Part shown: piece by piece, positions 45,608 through 54,888 of the stretch | Numbering within the stretch: position 1 is the first letter of the stretch | Layout of the letters: the number at the start of each line of letters is the position of its first letter | Origin: Rheinheimera sp. 1928-s | Lineage (GTDB): Bacteria > Pseudomonadota > Gammaproteobacteria > Enterobacterales > Alteromonadaceae | Assembly: GCF_029269265.1 (NCBI RefSeq) | Contig: NZ_JARIXP010000001.1 | Span: 545,305-609,304, forward strand | Direction of reading: 5' to 3' | DNA: 64,000 bases | The notes under the pieces: model-generated | Told to the model about the DNA's origin: nothing | Databases searched by the model: none | The model's input: the letters and a program-made list of their open reading frames with translations, nothing else | Program-made: the position numbers and the translations under genes

Positions 45608-47302
45608 TTAGAGTTTTGTTCTGTAGATATACCTGGCTAGCGGATGTTGTTGTTTCTGTAGTTCCTGTACAAAAAGCTGAGCCACTTTAGAGGCTCCTTG
45701 CACTGACAAATGGGTGTTGTCGGTTTTGCCATCCGGGAACTTCTGATACAAGCCAGCTGGCACCTGAATAAAATACGGCTGACTGCCAGCAGGGCCTAAC
45801 TCTTGCCATAAATCGCAGCTTTGCTGCTGTAAATCAAAAAAGTCGATTTGTGCCAATGCAGCTTGCTGTTTAGCTTGGGCTGCATAAGCTGCTAAATCCC
45901 GCTCTAAAGTTTTACCTTTAAAATTCCGCCTGCAGATAGAACTGGCAAGTAGTGGAATGGCGGCTTTGGCTTTGACCTCGCGGATAAACTGCTGCAGCAG
46001 CTCTGGGTAACGCGTATTCACTTCGGCATAACGCTTAGGGTCGTCTTGTTTTTGATCGTTATGACCAAACTGGATCAGCACATAATCACCAGCTTGCAGC
46101 TCATCGAGCAGCATTTGCCAGCGACCTTCGTTTAAAAAACGTAAAGTGCTACGGCCATTGGCCGCTAAATTGATGACTTGCAACTGCGGCAACATAAATT
46201 CAGGTAATAACTGACCCCAGCCACGCTCCGGATAAGCCAGGTTGGTTTTATCCGACATAGTGGAATCACCGACCAGATAGAGTTTGGCAGGCATAGGTTG
46301 AGCTTTGGCTTTTAACCAGCTACGGATGGTTTTTAACAACAGTTCTGGTTGCCACTGACCCTGATAGACCCAATCTTCGGTGATCTGAGATACTGCTTTA
46401 GGCCAGTTGTTTTGCAGCCAGCCGTAATTGGCACCACTAGACCCACTAAAATAACTACGCTCGCCCCATAAGTTAGCCCTGTCGCGGCTGGGTTCATCCG
46501 GATAGGTTTTACGGAATATAGGCTTATCCGCCATCAAGGGGGAATACTGATTATTCTGCAGGTAAAACTGGGCGTCATAATGACGACGGCCGAGTAAAAA
46601 GCCCTGAATACCAGAGAGCTTCGAGTCTGTGACCACTAACTTCGCGTTATGATCCAATTCGCCATCGTGCCAGAGTGAGGCTTCGGTGGCCTGACTATAA
46701 AACTGGCTTTGCTTAACCCAGGCTGTGCCGCGTGGGCAAACATAATCGACATGGCCTTCAAAGTAGCAGTTGCTGTGGTAATACAATCCTTTTTTATTCC
46801 ATAAGCTTAAGCTGTCGGCGCCACCTGCTATCACTCGGCATTGGTCTGTGATGATACGGCTGGCTTGCTCAAAACCACGAATGGCAAACTGATGATCATG
46901 ATCGCCATAGACTGCGCCGTAGCTGTTAAATACAGTTAAATCTAACAGCACTATATCCGAGGCTTTGATATTAACCACGGCAGAACCCCAGTCGTCTGAG
47001 TGCTGTTTTAAATAGTTTTTACGAAGTTCCGGAAATTCTATAGTGGTGCTGGTTTTGCCGCTGCCCGCCAAAACCACTTTGTCGCGATTAAGGTAGAGCT
47101 TTTCTTTATAAATACCGGGGCCAATCTCTATCAAAGCCCATTCTTTGGTCGAAGGTAAGGAGTCCAGCGCCTGTTGAATGGAGTTAAAAGGCGCTGAGCC
47201 ATCTAAAGCCACCTGCAGGCGCAGTGGTTGCTCACTGGCGTGCAGGTTCAGGCAAAGCAGGTACAGCGCCAGTGCACTCAGCCAGGCAGTAATAAACTTC
47301 AT
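45608..47302 (-). CDS. Fused pectin methylesterase (CE8) and CE12-type acetylesterase
   Basis: A 564-residue exported protein (signal peptide about 1-22) with two esterase domains. The N-terminal half (about 28-300) is a right-handed beta-helix of pectinesterase type: Asp163 in GGADSLSLW, Asp186 in EGHVDYV and Arg239 in LLGRRHY stand at the CE8 catalytic positions, but the usual Gln before the first Asp and the Trp after the Arg are changed. The C-terminal half (about 338-550) is an SGNH hydrolase like rhamnogalacturonan acetylesterase: GDST (345-348), FGHND (412-416) and Asp528/His531 in DNTHL. It would demethylate and deacetylate pectin. The start lies 4 bp after the upstream gene. Confidence 0.87.
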   Translation of the reverse strand: MKFITAWLSALALYLLCLNLHASEQPLRLQVALDGSAPFNSIQQALDSLPSTKEWALIEIGPGIYKEKLYLNRDKVVLAGSGKTSTTIEFPELRKNYLKQHSDDWGSAVVNIKASDIVLLDLTVFNSYGAVYGDHDHQFAIRGFEQASRIITDQCRVIAGGADSLSLWNKKGLYYHSNCYFEGHVDYVCPRGTAWVKQSQFYSQATEASLWHDGELDHNAKLVVTDSKLSGIQGFLLGRRHYDAQFYLQNNQYSPLMADKPIFRKTYPDEPSRDRANLWGERSYFSGSSGANYGWLQNNWPKAVSQITEDWVYQGQWQPELLLKTIRSWLKAKAQPMPAKLYLVGDSTMSDKTNLAYPERGWGQLLPEFMLPQLQVINLAANGRSTLRFLNEGRWQMLLDELQAGDYVLIQFGHNDQKQDDPKRYAEVNTRYPELLQQFIREVKAKAAIPLLASSICRRNFKGKTLERDLAAYAAQAKQQAALAQIDFFDLQQQSCDLWQELGPAGSQPYFIQVPAGLYQKFPDGKTDNTHLSVQGASKVAQLFVQELQKQQHPLARYIYRTKL

Positions 47303-47306
47303 CAGT

Positions 47307-49775
47307 TTAGTCTTTTAACAGCTGTGCCATTTGCACACCAGCCATAATAAAAGGCCCTGTGCCTTTGCTGTCGTTGCGGTAGATAGGCTCACTCATGTAA
47401 TAATGATAGCTACCGTCGCGACCTGCACCTAAACCTGCGACCTGCACCATAGTGGTCAGGCTGATGCTGCCATCCGGATGCACCAGTACAAATTCATTTA
47501 ACAGGCCTTGCCAGGCTTTTTTACTGATCTGCAGGTACTGCTCTTTTGGCAAATAACCTTTGTTGATGGCTTTAGCATAAAAATAAACAAACATGCTGCT
47601 GCCGCTCGATTCCAGATAATTACCACGCTCACCGGCTTTATCCATAATCTGATACCACACGCCCGTTTCGGCATCCTGATACTTGGCTAAATCTGCTGCC
47701 AGTTCGGTGACCATATTCAGCAGTGGCTGGCGTAATTCGGTGTTATCCGCTGGTATATAATCCAACACATCCACCAGTGCCATAGCTAACCAGCCAATAG
47801 CACGACCCCAGAAGTAAGCGGAGCGACCTGTTTCTTTATCAGCCCAATCCATTTGTTTGGATTCATCCCAGGCATGGAAATACAGGCCTGTTTTGTCGTC
47901 GCGTAACTGCTCCCGGGTCACGACAAACTCATGCACGGCTTGATCCAGGCTGGCACCTTGCTCAAACAGGCTGCTGTAATATGCTAAAAACGGCATGCCC
48001 ATATAAACCCCATCTAACCACAACTGATGCGGATAAATATTTTTATGCCAGAAAGCGCTGTTTGAGGTTTTAGGATGATGCTTTAACTGCTCACGTAAGG
48101 CTTGAGCTGCCAGTTGATATTTGGGCTCTTTTGTTTGTTCAAATACCCGCAGCAGCAGGTTACCGCTATTGATACTGTCGATATTAAATTTGCTGGCGTC
48201 ATAGCTGTGAATGCTGCCGTCTTCGGTGACAAATGTATCTGCCATTTTACTGATCACGGCCTGATAAGCTGGATCTGCGGCGTATTTATTTAAATCATCA
48301 AAAGCCTGGATCAATAAGCCTGTGGTGTATTCAAAGCTGACAGGGCGATCTCGCTCAGTGTCCCAACCACCCCAATAATACTGGCCTGCCTGACGATTCA
48401 GTTCAGAGTTAGCCAGTTGCTGGCTCCAGTATAAAGCCCGTTCGCTGGTCAGAGGCTGACTGGTTTGGGCTTTGGTAAGTTCTGTTTTTAATCTCAGGCG
48501 CGGCGTTAGAGTTAAACGCTCCACTTCCTGCTGCAAATACTCAATAAACTGTTGTTCGTTAGTAATGCCATTCAGCTCATGTTGCCAGGCACCTAACAGG
48601 TAATACTCCAGATGTTGCCCAGATACACTCATCACAGCTACATGGTTATGTTCGTCTGTAGTTAATTCTTTGAGCTTGCCGCGTTTAAATAAAATCGCCA
48701 TGCCCAAATTGGCGCCATCCAGACTTTGTTTGCCATAAGTTGCCAGGTAAGTGTAGGTATGGCCGCTGCTTTCCAGTGTGCCTGTTAACAGCTTAGTGTC
48801 AGGGAGTTTTACTATACCCAGCGCCAGATTATCCAGTGGCTGGCTTAAGGTCAGACGATTTTGCAGCAAACGGCTGCCTGCTGTCATGGATAAATGTGCT
48901 CTGATATCCAGAGTTTTACCGGCAATTTGCCAGTTTTTGTAGTCTATGGTCAGAGCTGAATACAGAGCGCCATTTTCGATAATATTAACAGTATGGCCGT
49001 CCAGCTTGGAGACTCGTTCTACTTTGCTGCCATCCCAATAGCCAAAACCACCGGCGCCTACAGCTTTGCCTACTTTCAGTACATCCATGCCCCAGTCTGC
49101 TGGTTCATGGTAAGACTGGTAGCCGTCTAACCCCACTTGAAGCAGCACAGGCTGACCGGTTTTATTGCCAAAAATATCAAAGCCATTACGCCAGTCGAGA
49201 TAAATACGATAAGCCACTTTATCGGATTCAATGCCCGGGCCTTCGTAACGGATAAATTCACTGTGATCGGTGTACTGTGGCGGGGGCGTCAGATGCTTTA
49301 CATTTTCAAAATGGCCACCTATATATTTTTTGTCTTGCCACTGCCCGCCGGTTTTTTGCGAAATTTCAGCCTGAGTTTGTTTTGGCAACTCTGTGGCTGT
49401 GCCTGCAGTGATTTGCAGTGCTAAGGTTTCACCAGCGCTCAGAGTAGGGCTGATAAGTAAGGTATCTTTTTGACCATCAGCGTTGCGGTCAATCCACTGT
49501 GAAGGCAATGGGCCTTTTGCACTGGTAGCAATAAAAGCCGAATTCTGCACTGTGCTTTCTGTTAAACCTAAATCTGCAGCAGAAACATAGATGGCTTCTT
49601 GCACTCTGGCGAAATCAGAGGGGTTATGAATGCTTAAGCTGGCGACAGATGCGGTGGTAGCAGGCTGAGCAACCACTGCCAGTTGTTCCGGTGCTGGGGC
49701 TGGTTTACCGCAGGCTGCTAAAAAACTTAAGGTGAGGCTGGAAATCAGCAAAGGTCGCTTCAAGACATAGATCAC
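47307..49775 (-). CDS. DUF4861-GH105 unsaturated uronyl hydrolase lipoprotein
   Basis: An 822-residue lipoprotein precursor (lipobox LAAC, Cys22). The N-terminal half (about 40-430) resembles DUF4861, often found with pectin enzymes; the C-terminal half (about 440-820) is a GH105 (alpha/alpha)6 barrel, which removes the unsaturated uronic acid from oligogalacturonides or rhamnogalacturonan. The catalytic Asp is Asp588 in WLDGVYMG; YFWGRAIGWLAMALVDVL and GSSMFVYFYAKAIN are further GH105 blocks. The only supported start is GTG at 49775 with AGGT upstream. Cotranscribed with the esterase gene. The domain boundary and exact substrate are uncertain. Confidence 0.85.
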   Translation of the reverse strand: MIYVLKRPLLISSLTLSFLAACGKPAPAPEQLAVVAQPATTASVASLSIHNPSDFARVQEAIYVSAADLGLTESTVQNSAFIATSAKGPLPSQWIDRNADGQKDTLLISPTLSAGETLALQITAGTATELPKQTQAEISQKTGGQWQDKKYIGGHFENVKHLTPPPQYTDHSEFIRYEGPGIESDKVAYRIYLDWRNGFDIFGNKTGQPVLLQVGLDGYQSYHEPADWGMDVLKVGKAVGAGGFGYWDGSKVERVSKLDGHTVNIIENGALYSALTIDYKNWQIAGKTLDIRAHLSMTAGSRLLQNRLTLSQPLDNLALGIVKLPDTKLLTGTLESSGHTYTYLATYGKQSLDGANLGMAILFKRGKLKELTTDEHNHVAVMSVSGQHLEYYLLGAWQHELNGITNEQQFIEYLQQEVERLTLTPRLRLKTELTKAQTSQPLTSERALYWSQQLANSELNRQAGQYYWGGWDTERDRPVSFEYTTGLLIQAFDDLNKYAADPAYQAVISKMADTFVTEDGSIHSYDASKFNIDSINSGNLLLRVFEQTKEPKYQLAAQALREQLKHHPKTSNSAFWHKNIYPHQLWLDGVYMGMPFLAYYSSLFEQGASLDQAVHEFVVTREQLRDDKTGLYFHAWDESKQMDWADKETGRSAYFWGRAIGWLAMALVDVLDYIPADNTELRQPLLNMVTELAADLAKYQDAETGVWYQIMDKAGERGNYLESSGSSMFVYFYAKAINKGYLPKEQYLQISKKAWQGLLNEFVLVHPDGSISLTTMVQVAGLGAGRDGSYHYYMSEPIYRNDSKGTGPFIMAGVQMAQLLKD

Positions 49776-49807
49776 GGCTAGTACCTATTGTAAAAGTAAA
49801 ACAAAAT

Positions 49808-49838
49808 CGTGACTTGCAGCAGAGCACCACAAGTCACG
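49808..49838 (-). terminator. Terminator after the TonB-dependent receptor gene
   Basis: Perfect 9-bp arms CGTGACTTG / CAAGTCACG with a 13-base loop; on the minus strand ATTTTGTTTTACTTTT follows. It lies before the GH105 gene, so read-through would be partial. Confidence 0.6.
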
Positions 49839-49888
49839 CCAAAGCCGCCATCCCTGGCTAAGCGATGAGATTCTTATCCAAAACTGGA

Positions 49889-52666
49889 TTAGAACTTGTA
49901 TTGAGCGCCTAAGTAGTACTGACGACCCGTTTCATGGTAGTAAGTCAGGCGGTCACCCGCTGAATCTACCCATTGGTCATCTACTTCGTCGGTCAGGTTC
50001 AGTGCTTCAAAACTGATTTTCCAGTTGTCGTTTAACGCATAGGAAACCGATGCATCCACGTTAGTGGTGGCGTTGGTGCCTTCCATATCGTTGTTATCAC
50101 GACCTACTGCTGTGGTCAGGTATTTACCACGTTTCGCCATAGAGACTCGGGCATTTAAAGCTTCATGTTCGTAGTAAATAGTGGCGGCAGAGGTATTTTT
50201 TGACAAACCATTTAAGTCACGTGTGGCCTGTACTACACCGGCTGCGTTGATATAATCCATCTGCGCGTCGACATAAGTGTAGTTAGCAATAAAACCAAAT
50301 CTGTTCCAGAACTCAGGCAAGAAGGTGAAAGGTAACTGGTAGCTGACTTCCATACCTTTTAAGTCACCACCAGGGCCGTTCAGTGGTGTAGTGACTTGCC
50401 AGTCTACATTTTCATTACAATCTGCATTGTAACCAGGGCCAGCAGTACAGGCGTCAATAGCAGCCTGAATAGGTAAACCCGTTTCAGTAAAGGCTTTGGT
50501 TTCACGTAAAGTCTGGACATGGCTGTCGATATCTTTGAAGAAAAATGCCACACCCAACATCGATTCGTCAGAGAAATAAAATTCAAAGCCTAAATCGTAA
50601 GTGCGGGCTTTGGTTGGCTCCAGTTGTGGATTACCACCACCTACAGAACGACTGCCGCCTGATACAGAAACCGATACATCAGGACGAATAGCACCTAAAC
50701 CAGCTCGTGCCATTACTTCTGCTGCGCCAAAACGTATGATCACATCTTCCCAAGGCTCTAAAGCCAGGTTAAGGGACGGCAATACTTCGTTGTAATCATG
50801 TTCTGCAGTGATCTGAGTTGGACTGGCTGCAATTGTCGCCCAGGCTGTCGATTTCTGGTCTGATTTGACATGACGTACACCTATATTACCCCGTAAAGGC
50901 ATATCAGCAATGTCTGTATCAAAACCTAATTGCAGGTAGGTACCTAAACTTCTTTCGTTGGCTGAATAGTTATCAGGACGACGGAAGTCTGCACTAACGG
51001 CAAACTCGCCTGTGTTGCTATAAATATCATACTGGGCATCAATGGCCGCAAAATCAGGCACTAACCAGACCGGCTGGCTGCCTAAACCTGAATCATGTTG
51101 TTTTAACAAATCCGGGGTATAAACAATACCTGCACCATTTTCAGATCTGCGACGGGCTTCGTAGGTTTCAAAGCTAAAATCTTTGTAATGCAAACCCGCT
51201 TTTAACGTCATATTGTCGGTGAGCAAATAAGTAAAATTCAGCTCAGCCGTATCAAAAGTATTTTCTGCGCCCAGTGGACGTAAACGTACACTGTTGGAGG
51301 TCCAGCCATTTGGATCAAATACACCGGCGCCATAAGTCAGAGCCGGGCTTTCTCTGTTACTGCCACGATAATCATATGCAAATTCAACACCTGATTTCTG
51401 TGCTACCAAAGTGGTTTGTACCGGGTTGTCAAATTCTGAAGTTGCAGAGCCTACCATGGCATCCATGCTCAGGTTATCTGTCAGGTGTTGCTTCAGCGTC
51501 ACGTTGTACTGCAAAAATTCAGTGCTGAGTTCGTCAAAGCGGTTTTCGGCACGGATAGTGGCATTTTCAAAACTACCGTAAGTCATGGTATTGGTATTAT
51601 CGATAAAATAATCCAGCACATTCATACCACCTGTAATGCCTGATGGTGGTACGTCTGGCCCGGTGATGTTTGCCCCGGCGTTTAAAATACCCTGTAAAAA
51701 TACTTCGTTACGGCTTGCATCTGTTTTTGCATACAAAATATCTACATCAATTTTAGTATCGTCATTCAGTCTGAACTGAAAAGACGAACTTAAGCCCAGG
51801 CGGTCCATATCATGGGTGTAGGAGTCATAACGTGGTAAACGTGGTCTTGCAGCGGCGTTAATTTCAGCTAATTCCGGAGCATCTGCATCACCTTGATAAC
51901 TACCAAAGTCATTGACACTGTTCCAGCGTACTGTACTGGCACCCTGATCTTTTAACTGACGTTCTGAATAAGAAGCGGAAAATAAAGCGCCAATTTTACC
52001 GTCAGCAAAAATATTGCTGACTAAAAATGAGGTTTTAGGATCAGATTTTTCCGACAAGTCGTTGTAACCCATCTGGCCTGATGCTGCAAAAGTAAAACCA
52101 TCGTAGTCAAAAGGCTGAGCAGCTCTTAAATCAACAGTGGCACCTAGTGAACCTTCTTCGACATCAGCTGATGCTGTTTTACGCACGGTCAAAGAGCTGA
52201 ATAAATCTGAAGAAAAGGTATTGAAGTCAAAACCACGGCCACGGTTGGCGCCACCAATCTGGTCTGTACCACCACTGGTCGACACTGCTTCCATACCGTT
52301 GATACGAACACGGGTAAATTCAGGGCCCAGGCCCCGCACTGAAATTTGACGGCCTTCACCTGCTGCACGCGAAATAGCAATACCTGGAATACGTTGTAAA
52401 GATTCGGCCAGGTTTAAATCCGGGAAGTCGGCAATATCTTCAGCCAGAATGGCGTCGATGGCACCATCTGATTGGCGTTTTTGATTTAAAGCGTTGGATA
52501 ACGAATCGCGGAAACTGCCTTTCACTTCGATCACTTCAATTCTTTCTTCTGCTTGCGCAGTTTCAGCTGTTTCTTGTGCTGATACAGAAAATAGTGAAGT
52601 ACAACCTGCGATAGCTAAAGCTAAAGCAACTTTATTCGGGTGAAATGGCGTGTTGGTTTTGGCCAT
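49889..52666 (-). CDS. TonB-dependent receptor of the pectin locus
   Basis: A 925-residue outer-membrane receptor: signal peptide (about 1-30), a short TonB-box region (ERIEVIEVKGSF), plug domain (about 60-180, with LAESLQRIPGIAISR and VRGLGPEF), a long beta-barrel and a C-terminal strand ending YYLGAQYKF. The type is that of carbohydrate-linked receptors of Alteromonadales and Xanthomonas. Its place between pectin enzymes suggests oligogalacturonide import, powered by TonB. GAGGTAGAGATC precedes the ATG. Two LacI-type operators lie 107 and 140 bp upstream, in the same arrangement as at the GH28 gene. Confidence 0.9.
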   Translation of the reverse strand: MAKTNTPFHPNKVALALAIAGCTSLFSVSAQETAETAQAEERIEVIEVKGSFRDSLSNALNQKRQSDGAIDAILAEDIADFPDLNLAESLQRIPGIAISRAAGEGRQISVRGLGPEFTRVRINGMEAVSTSGGTDQIGGANRGRGFDFNTFSSDLFSSLTVRKTASADVEEGSLGATVDLRAAQPFDYDGFTFAASGQMGYNDLSEKSDPKTSFLVSNIFADGKIGALFSASYSERQLKDQGASTVRWNSVNDFGSYQGDADAPELAEINAAARPRLPRYDSYTHDMDRLGLSSSFQFRLNDDTKIDVDILYAKTDASRNEVFLQGILNAGANITGPDVPPSGITGGMNVLDYFIDNTNTMTYGSFENATIRAENRFDELSTEFLQYNVTLKQHLTDNLSMDAMVGSATSEFDNPVQTTLVAQKSGVEFAYDYRGSNRESPALTYGAGVFDPNGWTSNSVRLRPLGAENTFDTAELNFTYLLTDNMTLKAGLHYKDFSFETYEARRRSENGAGIVYTPDLLKQHDSGLGSQPVWLVPDFAAIDAQYDIYSNTGEFAVSADFRRPDNYSANERSLGTYLQLGFDTDIADMPLRGNIGVRHVKSDQKSTAWATIAASPTQITAEHDYNEVLPSLNLALEPWEDVIIRFGAAEVMARAGLGAIRPDVSVSVSGGSRSVGGGNPQLEPTKARTYDLGFEFYFSDESMLGVAFFFKDIDSHVQTLRETKAFTETGLPIQAAIDACTAGPGYNADCNENVDWQVTTPLNGPGGDLKGMEVSYQLPFTFLPEFWNRFGFIANYTYVDAQMDYINAAGVVQATRDLNGLSKNTSAATIYYEHEALNARVSMAKRGKYLTTAVGRDNNDMEGTNATTNVDASVSYALNDNWKISFEALNLTDEVDDQWVDSAGDRLTYYHETGRQYYLGAQYKF

Positions 52667-52766
52667 GATCTCTACCTCGTCCTGTCTGGTTCAAAGCGTT
52701 CAGCCAGTACATGCCAGCTGTATTTTTAATAATGGAAGACGCTTTGTGCGACTCCCTGTTGATTTT

Positions 52767-52780
52767 GTCTACCGGTGGCA
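52767..52780. promoter_or_regulatory. LacI-type operator, proximal site of the TonB receptor gene
   Basis: GTCTACCGGTGGCA, with a perfect ACCGGT core and a strong right half-site. Its centre lies 33 bp from the next palindrome and about 107 bp from the receptor ATG. The sequence CTACCGGTGGCAAA is shared exactly with the site at 62698. Confidence 0.65.
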
Positions 52781-52799
52781 AAAAATGCTTGCAATTTTG

Positions 52800-52813
52800 T
52801 GCCACCGATGGCA
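52800..52813. promoter_or_regulatory. LacI-type operator, distal site of the TonB receptor gene
   Basis: TGCCACCGATGGCA: five-base arms TGCCA/TGGCA are perfect, with one centre mismatch. It is the exact reverse complement of the site at 62665-62678. Confidence 0.65.
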
Positions 52814-53112
52814 AAAAGCTAACACCAAGCTTAGATTACTGTCAAACGTCGCACAAAAAAAAATCAATGATGTTCTGAGGTTTTATTTAGTGTTGATGGT
52901 TAACTTGTTGTTTTGTATTGATAATGTTGCACATTTTTGAGCGGGATAAAATAGGTTTTGTTCCAGATGTGAAATTAATTCTGATTGGACTGAACTTCAC
53001 GGGCATTTTGAGCATTAAATGTGCAATGGTTTAGCAAAGAGTTTAGCGAACGGTTAGGCAATAACCATGCAGTAAAAAAATGCAGTGCTTCAGACAAAAA
53101 AGGAGTCAAACA
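52814..53112. other. Gap between operators and kduD
   Basis: AT-rich. Together with the two operators this makes a 446-bp intergenic region. It must hold the kduD promoter, but I find no convincing hexamer pair. Direct repeats TTTAGC (53030, 53042) and ATGCAGT (two copies near 53068-53086) and a short GGTTA...TAACC repeat occur; none matches the LacI-type operators. AGGAG serves kduD. Confidence 0.35.
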
Positions 53113-53871
53113 ATGTCGGCTTTATTTTCGTTACAAGGGCAAACAGCTTTAGTTACAGGTGCCAGTCGTGGCTTGGGCAAAGCTATTGCACAGGCATTGG
53201 CGCAAGCCGGCGCTTCAGTGATTTGTTGCAGCTCTCAATTAGACGGAGCCAGCGCCACAGCCAATCAGATTAAAGCTGAAGGTGGGCAGGCTTTTGCGCT
53301 GGCTGCTGATTTGTCTGATTTGGAACAGGTGCGTGCACTGGCACAAAGTGCTTTGGCATTGGGCGAAGTACATATTCTGGTGAACTGCGGAGGCACTATT
53401 TTCCGTGCTCCTGCTGTGGATTACCCGATGGAAGAGTGGCAGACGGTGATGCGGGTCAATTTGGATTCGGCATTTTTACTCAGCCAGTTGCTTGGCGCTG
53501 AAATGCTTCAACGTGGCAAGGGCAAAATTATCAATATTGCTTCTATGTTGTCCTACAGCGGTGGAATTACCGTGCCAGCTTACACCGCCAGTAAACATGC
53601 CATCACAGGGTTAACCAAAGCTTTGGCGAATGAATGGGCCGCTTCTGGTTTAAATATCAATGCGATAGCTCCGGGTTATTTCCGAACCGACAACACTTTT
53701 GCCTTACAGCAAGATCAGGTTCGCAATCAGGCTATTCTGGCGCGGATCCCATCTGGGCGCTGGGGAGAACCTGAAGATTTAGCAGGCGCAGCTGTGTTTT
53801 TAGCAAGCAGCGCCAGTAATTATGTCAATGGCCATGTGTTGGCTGTAGATGGAGGCTGGCTGGCCCGTTAA
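53113..53871 (+). CDS. kduD: 2-dehydro-3-deoxy-D-gluconate 5-dehydrogenase KduD
   Basis: A 252-residue short-chain dehydrogenase that reduces 2,5-diketo-3-deoxygluconate to 2-keto-3-deoxygluconate, the step after KduI in pectin breakdown. The Rossmann motif is TGASRGLGKAI, the catalytic pair Tyr157/Lys161 lies in YTASK, and NVNLDSAFLLSQ-type and GGWLAR C-terminal blocks fit KduD. The ATG at 53113 has AGGAG upstream. kduI follows after 24 bp. The adjacent kduI makes KduD far more likely than FabG or gluconate dehydrogenase. Confidence 0.9.
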   Translation: MSALFSLQGQTALVTGASRGLGKAIAQALAQAGASVICCSSQLDGASATANQIKAEGGQAFALAADLSDLEQVRALAQSALALGEVHILVNCGGTIFRAPAVDYPMEEWQTVMRVNLDSAFLLSQLLGAEMLQRGKGKIINIASMLSYSGGITVPAYTASKHAITGLTKALANEWAASGLNINAIAPGYFRTDNTFALQQDQVRNQAILARIPSGRWGEPEDLAGAAVFLASSASNYVNGHVLAVDGGWLAR

Positions 53872-53895
53872 GGCTTGCCATAGCAGGAGAATAAA

Positions 53896-54738
53896 ATGAA
53901 CGTAATTTTTGAAAACCGTTTTGCCACAGCACCCTTGGATGTCAAACACTACGACACCGAAAAGCTACGGCAAAACTTTCTGATCGACAACCTGATGCAG
54001 GCCGATCAACTAGTGTTGTGTTACACCCACTACGAACGTTTGATTGTTGGCAGTGCTGTGCCTGTTCAGGCTCCCGTCCTGTTGCAAACAGTGGACGCGC
54101 TGAAAGCTGAGTATTTTCTGCAACGCCGTGAACTGGGTGTGATCAATGTCGGTGGCACTGGGTATGTGGAAGTCGATGGCAACAAATACGAGCTGGCGAA
54201 CAAAGAGGCGTTGTATGTCGGTATGGGCTGTAAAAATGTCAGTTTCCATAGTGTAAACAGCGAAACTCCGGCCAAATTCTATCTAAACTCCACTCCTGCA
54301 CATCATGCTTATCCGGTCCAGCATGTGCGGATGGCCGATTGTAAAAAGCTAGAGATGGGCGCTTTAGCCACCAGTAACGAGCGCATTATTTATCAGTTGA
54401 TGATTAAAGAAGTAGTGCAAACCTGTCAGTTGCAAATGGGCTTAACAGTGTTGAGTCAGGGTAGTGTCTGGAACACCATGCCTGCGCATCAGCATGACAG
54501 GCGGATGGAAGCCTATTTCTATTTTGATCTGACCCCAGGCCAGGCTGTGTGCCACTTTATGGGCGAGCCTAAAGAGACCCGCCATTTGTGGATGGGCAAT
54601 GATCAAGCTGTGGTCTCTCCACCCTGGTCTATTCACAGTGGTGTGGGTACAGGCAGCTACGCCTTTATCTGGGGTATGGCTGGTGAAAATCTGGATTATC
54701 ACGATATGGATAAATTTGGCCCTGATCAATTGAGATAA
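53896..54738 (+). CDS. kduI: 5-dehydro-4-deoxy-D-glucuronate isomerase KduI
   Basis: A 280-residue cupin-type zinc isomerase converting 4-deoxy-L-threo-5-hexosulose uronate to 2,5-diketo-3-deoxygluconate. The metal ligands are in MPAHQHDRRMEAYFYF (two His and Glu) with a later His in the PWSIHSGVG block. Length matches E. coli KduI (278). AGGAG lies before the ATG. A strong hairpin follows immediately, so the TRAP genes downstream may be expressed separately or at a lower level. Confidence 0.94.
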   Translation: MNVIFENRFATAPLDVKHYDTEKLRQNFLIDNLMQADQLVLCYTHYERLIVGSAVPVQAPVLLQTVDALKAEYFLQRRELGVINVGGTGYVEVDGNKYELANKEALYVGMGCKNVSFHSVNSETPAKFYLNSTPAHHAYPVQHVRMADCKKLEMGALATSNERIIYQLMIKEVVQTCQLQMGLTVLSQGSVWNTMPAHQHDRRMEAYFYFDLTPGQAVCHFMGEPKETRHLWMGNDQAVVSPPWSIHSGVGTGSYAFIWGMAGENLDYHDMDKFGPDQLR

Positions 54739-54743
54739 GGACC

Positions 54744-54771
54744 ACGAAGCCCTGGGGAGGGCTTCGTTTAT
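54744..54771 (+). terminator. Terminator or attenuating hairpin after kduI
   Basis: Perfect 9-bp arms ACGAAGCCC / GGGCTTCGT with a 6-base loop, followed by TTTATC. The U run is short, so partial read-through to dctP is plausible. Confidence 0.65.
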
Positions 54772-54888
54772 CAGTAATAGCTTAGTAAAACAGGGCAGCA
54801 ATCACTGCAATAGACAGTGTGCCCTTCGACAGCGCCAGCCTTACGAGCGCTGACTTATTATAAAAATGCAAAACAGGCAGGTTAGACG

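Noticed and set aside
53030..53059. TTTAGC repeats with 12-bp period before kduD as an operator
   Set aside because: Only two exact copies, no palindromy, and similar short repeats are expected in AT-rich DNA.
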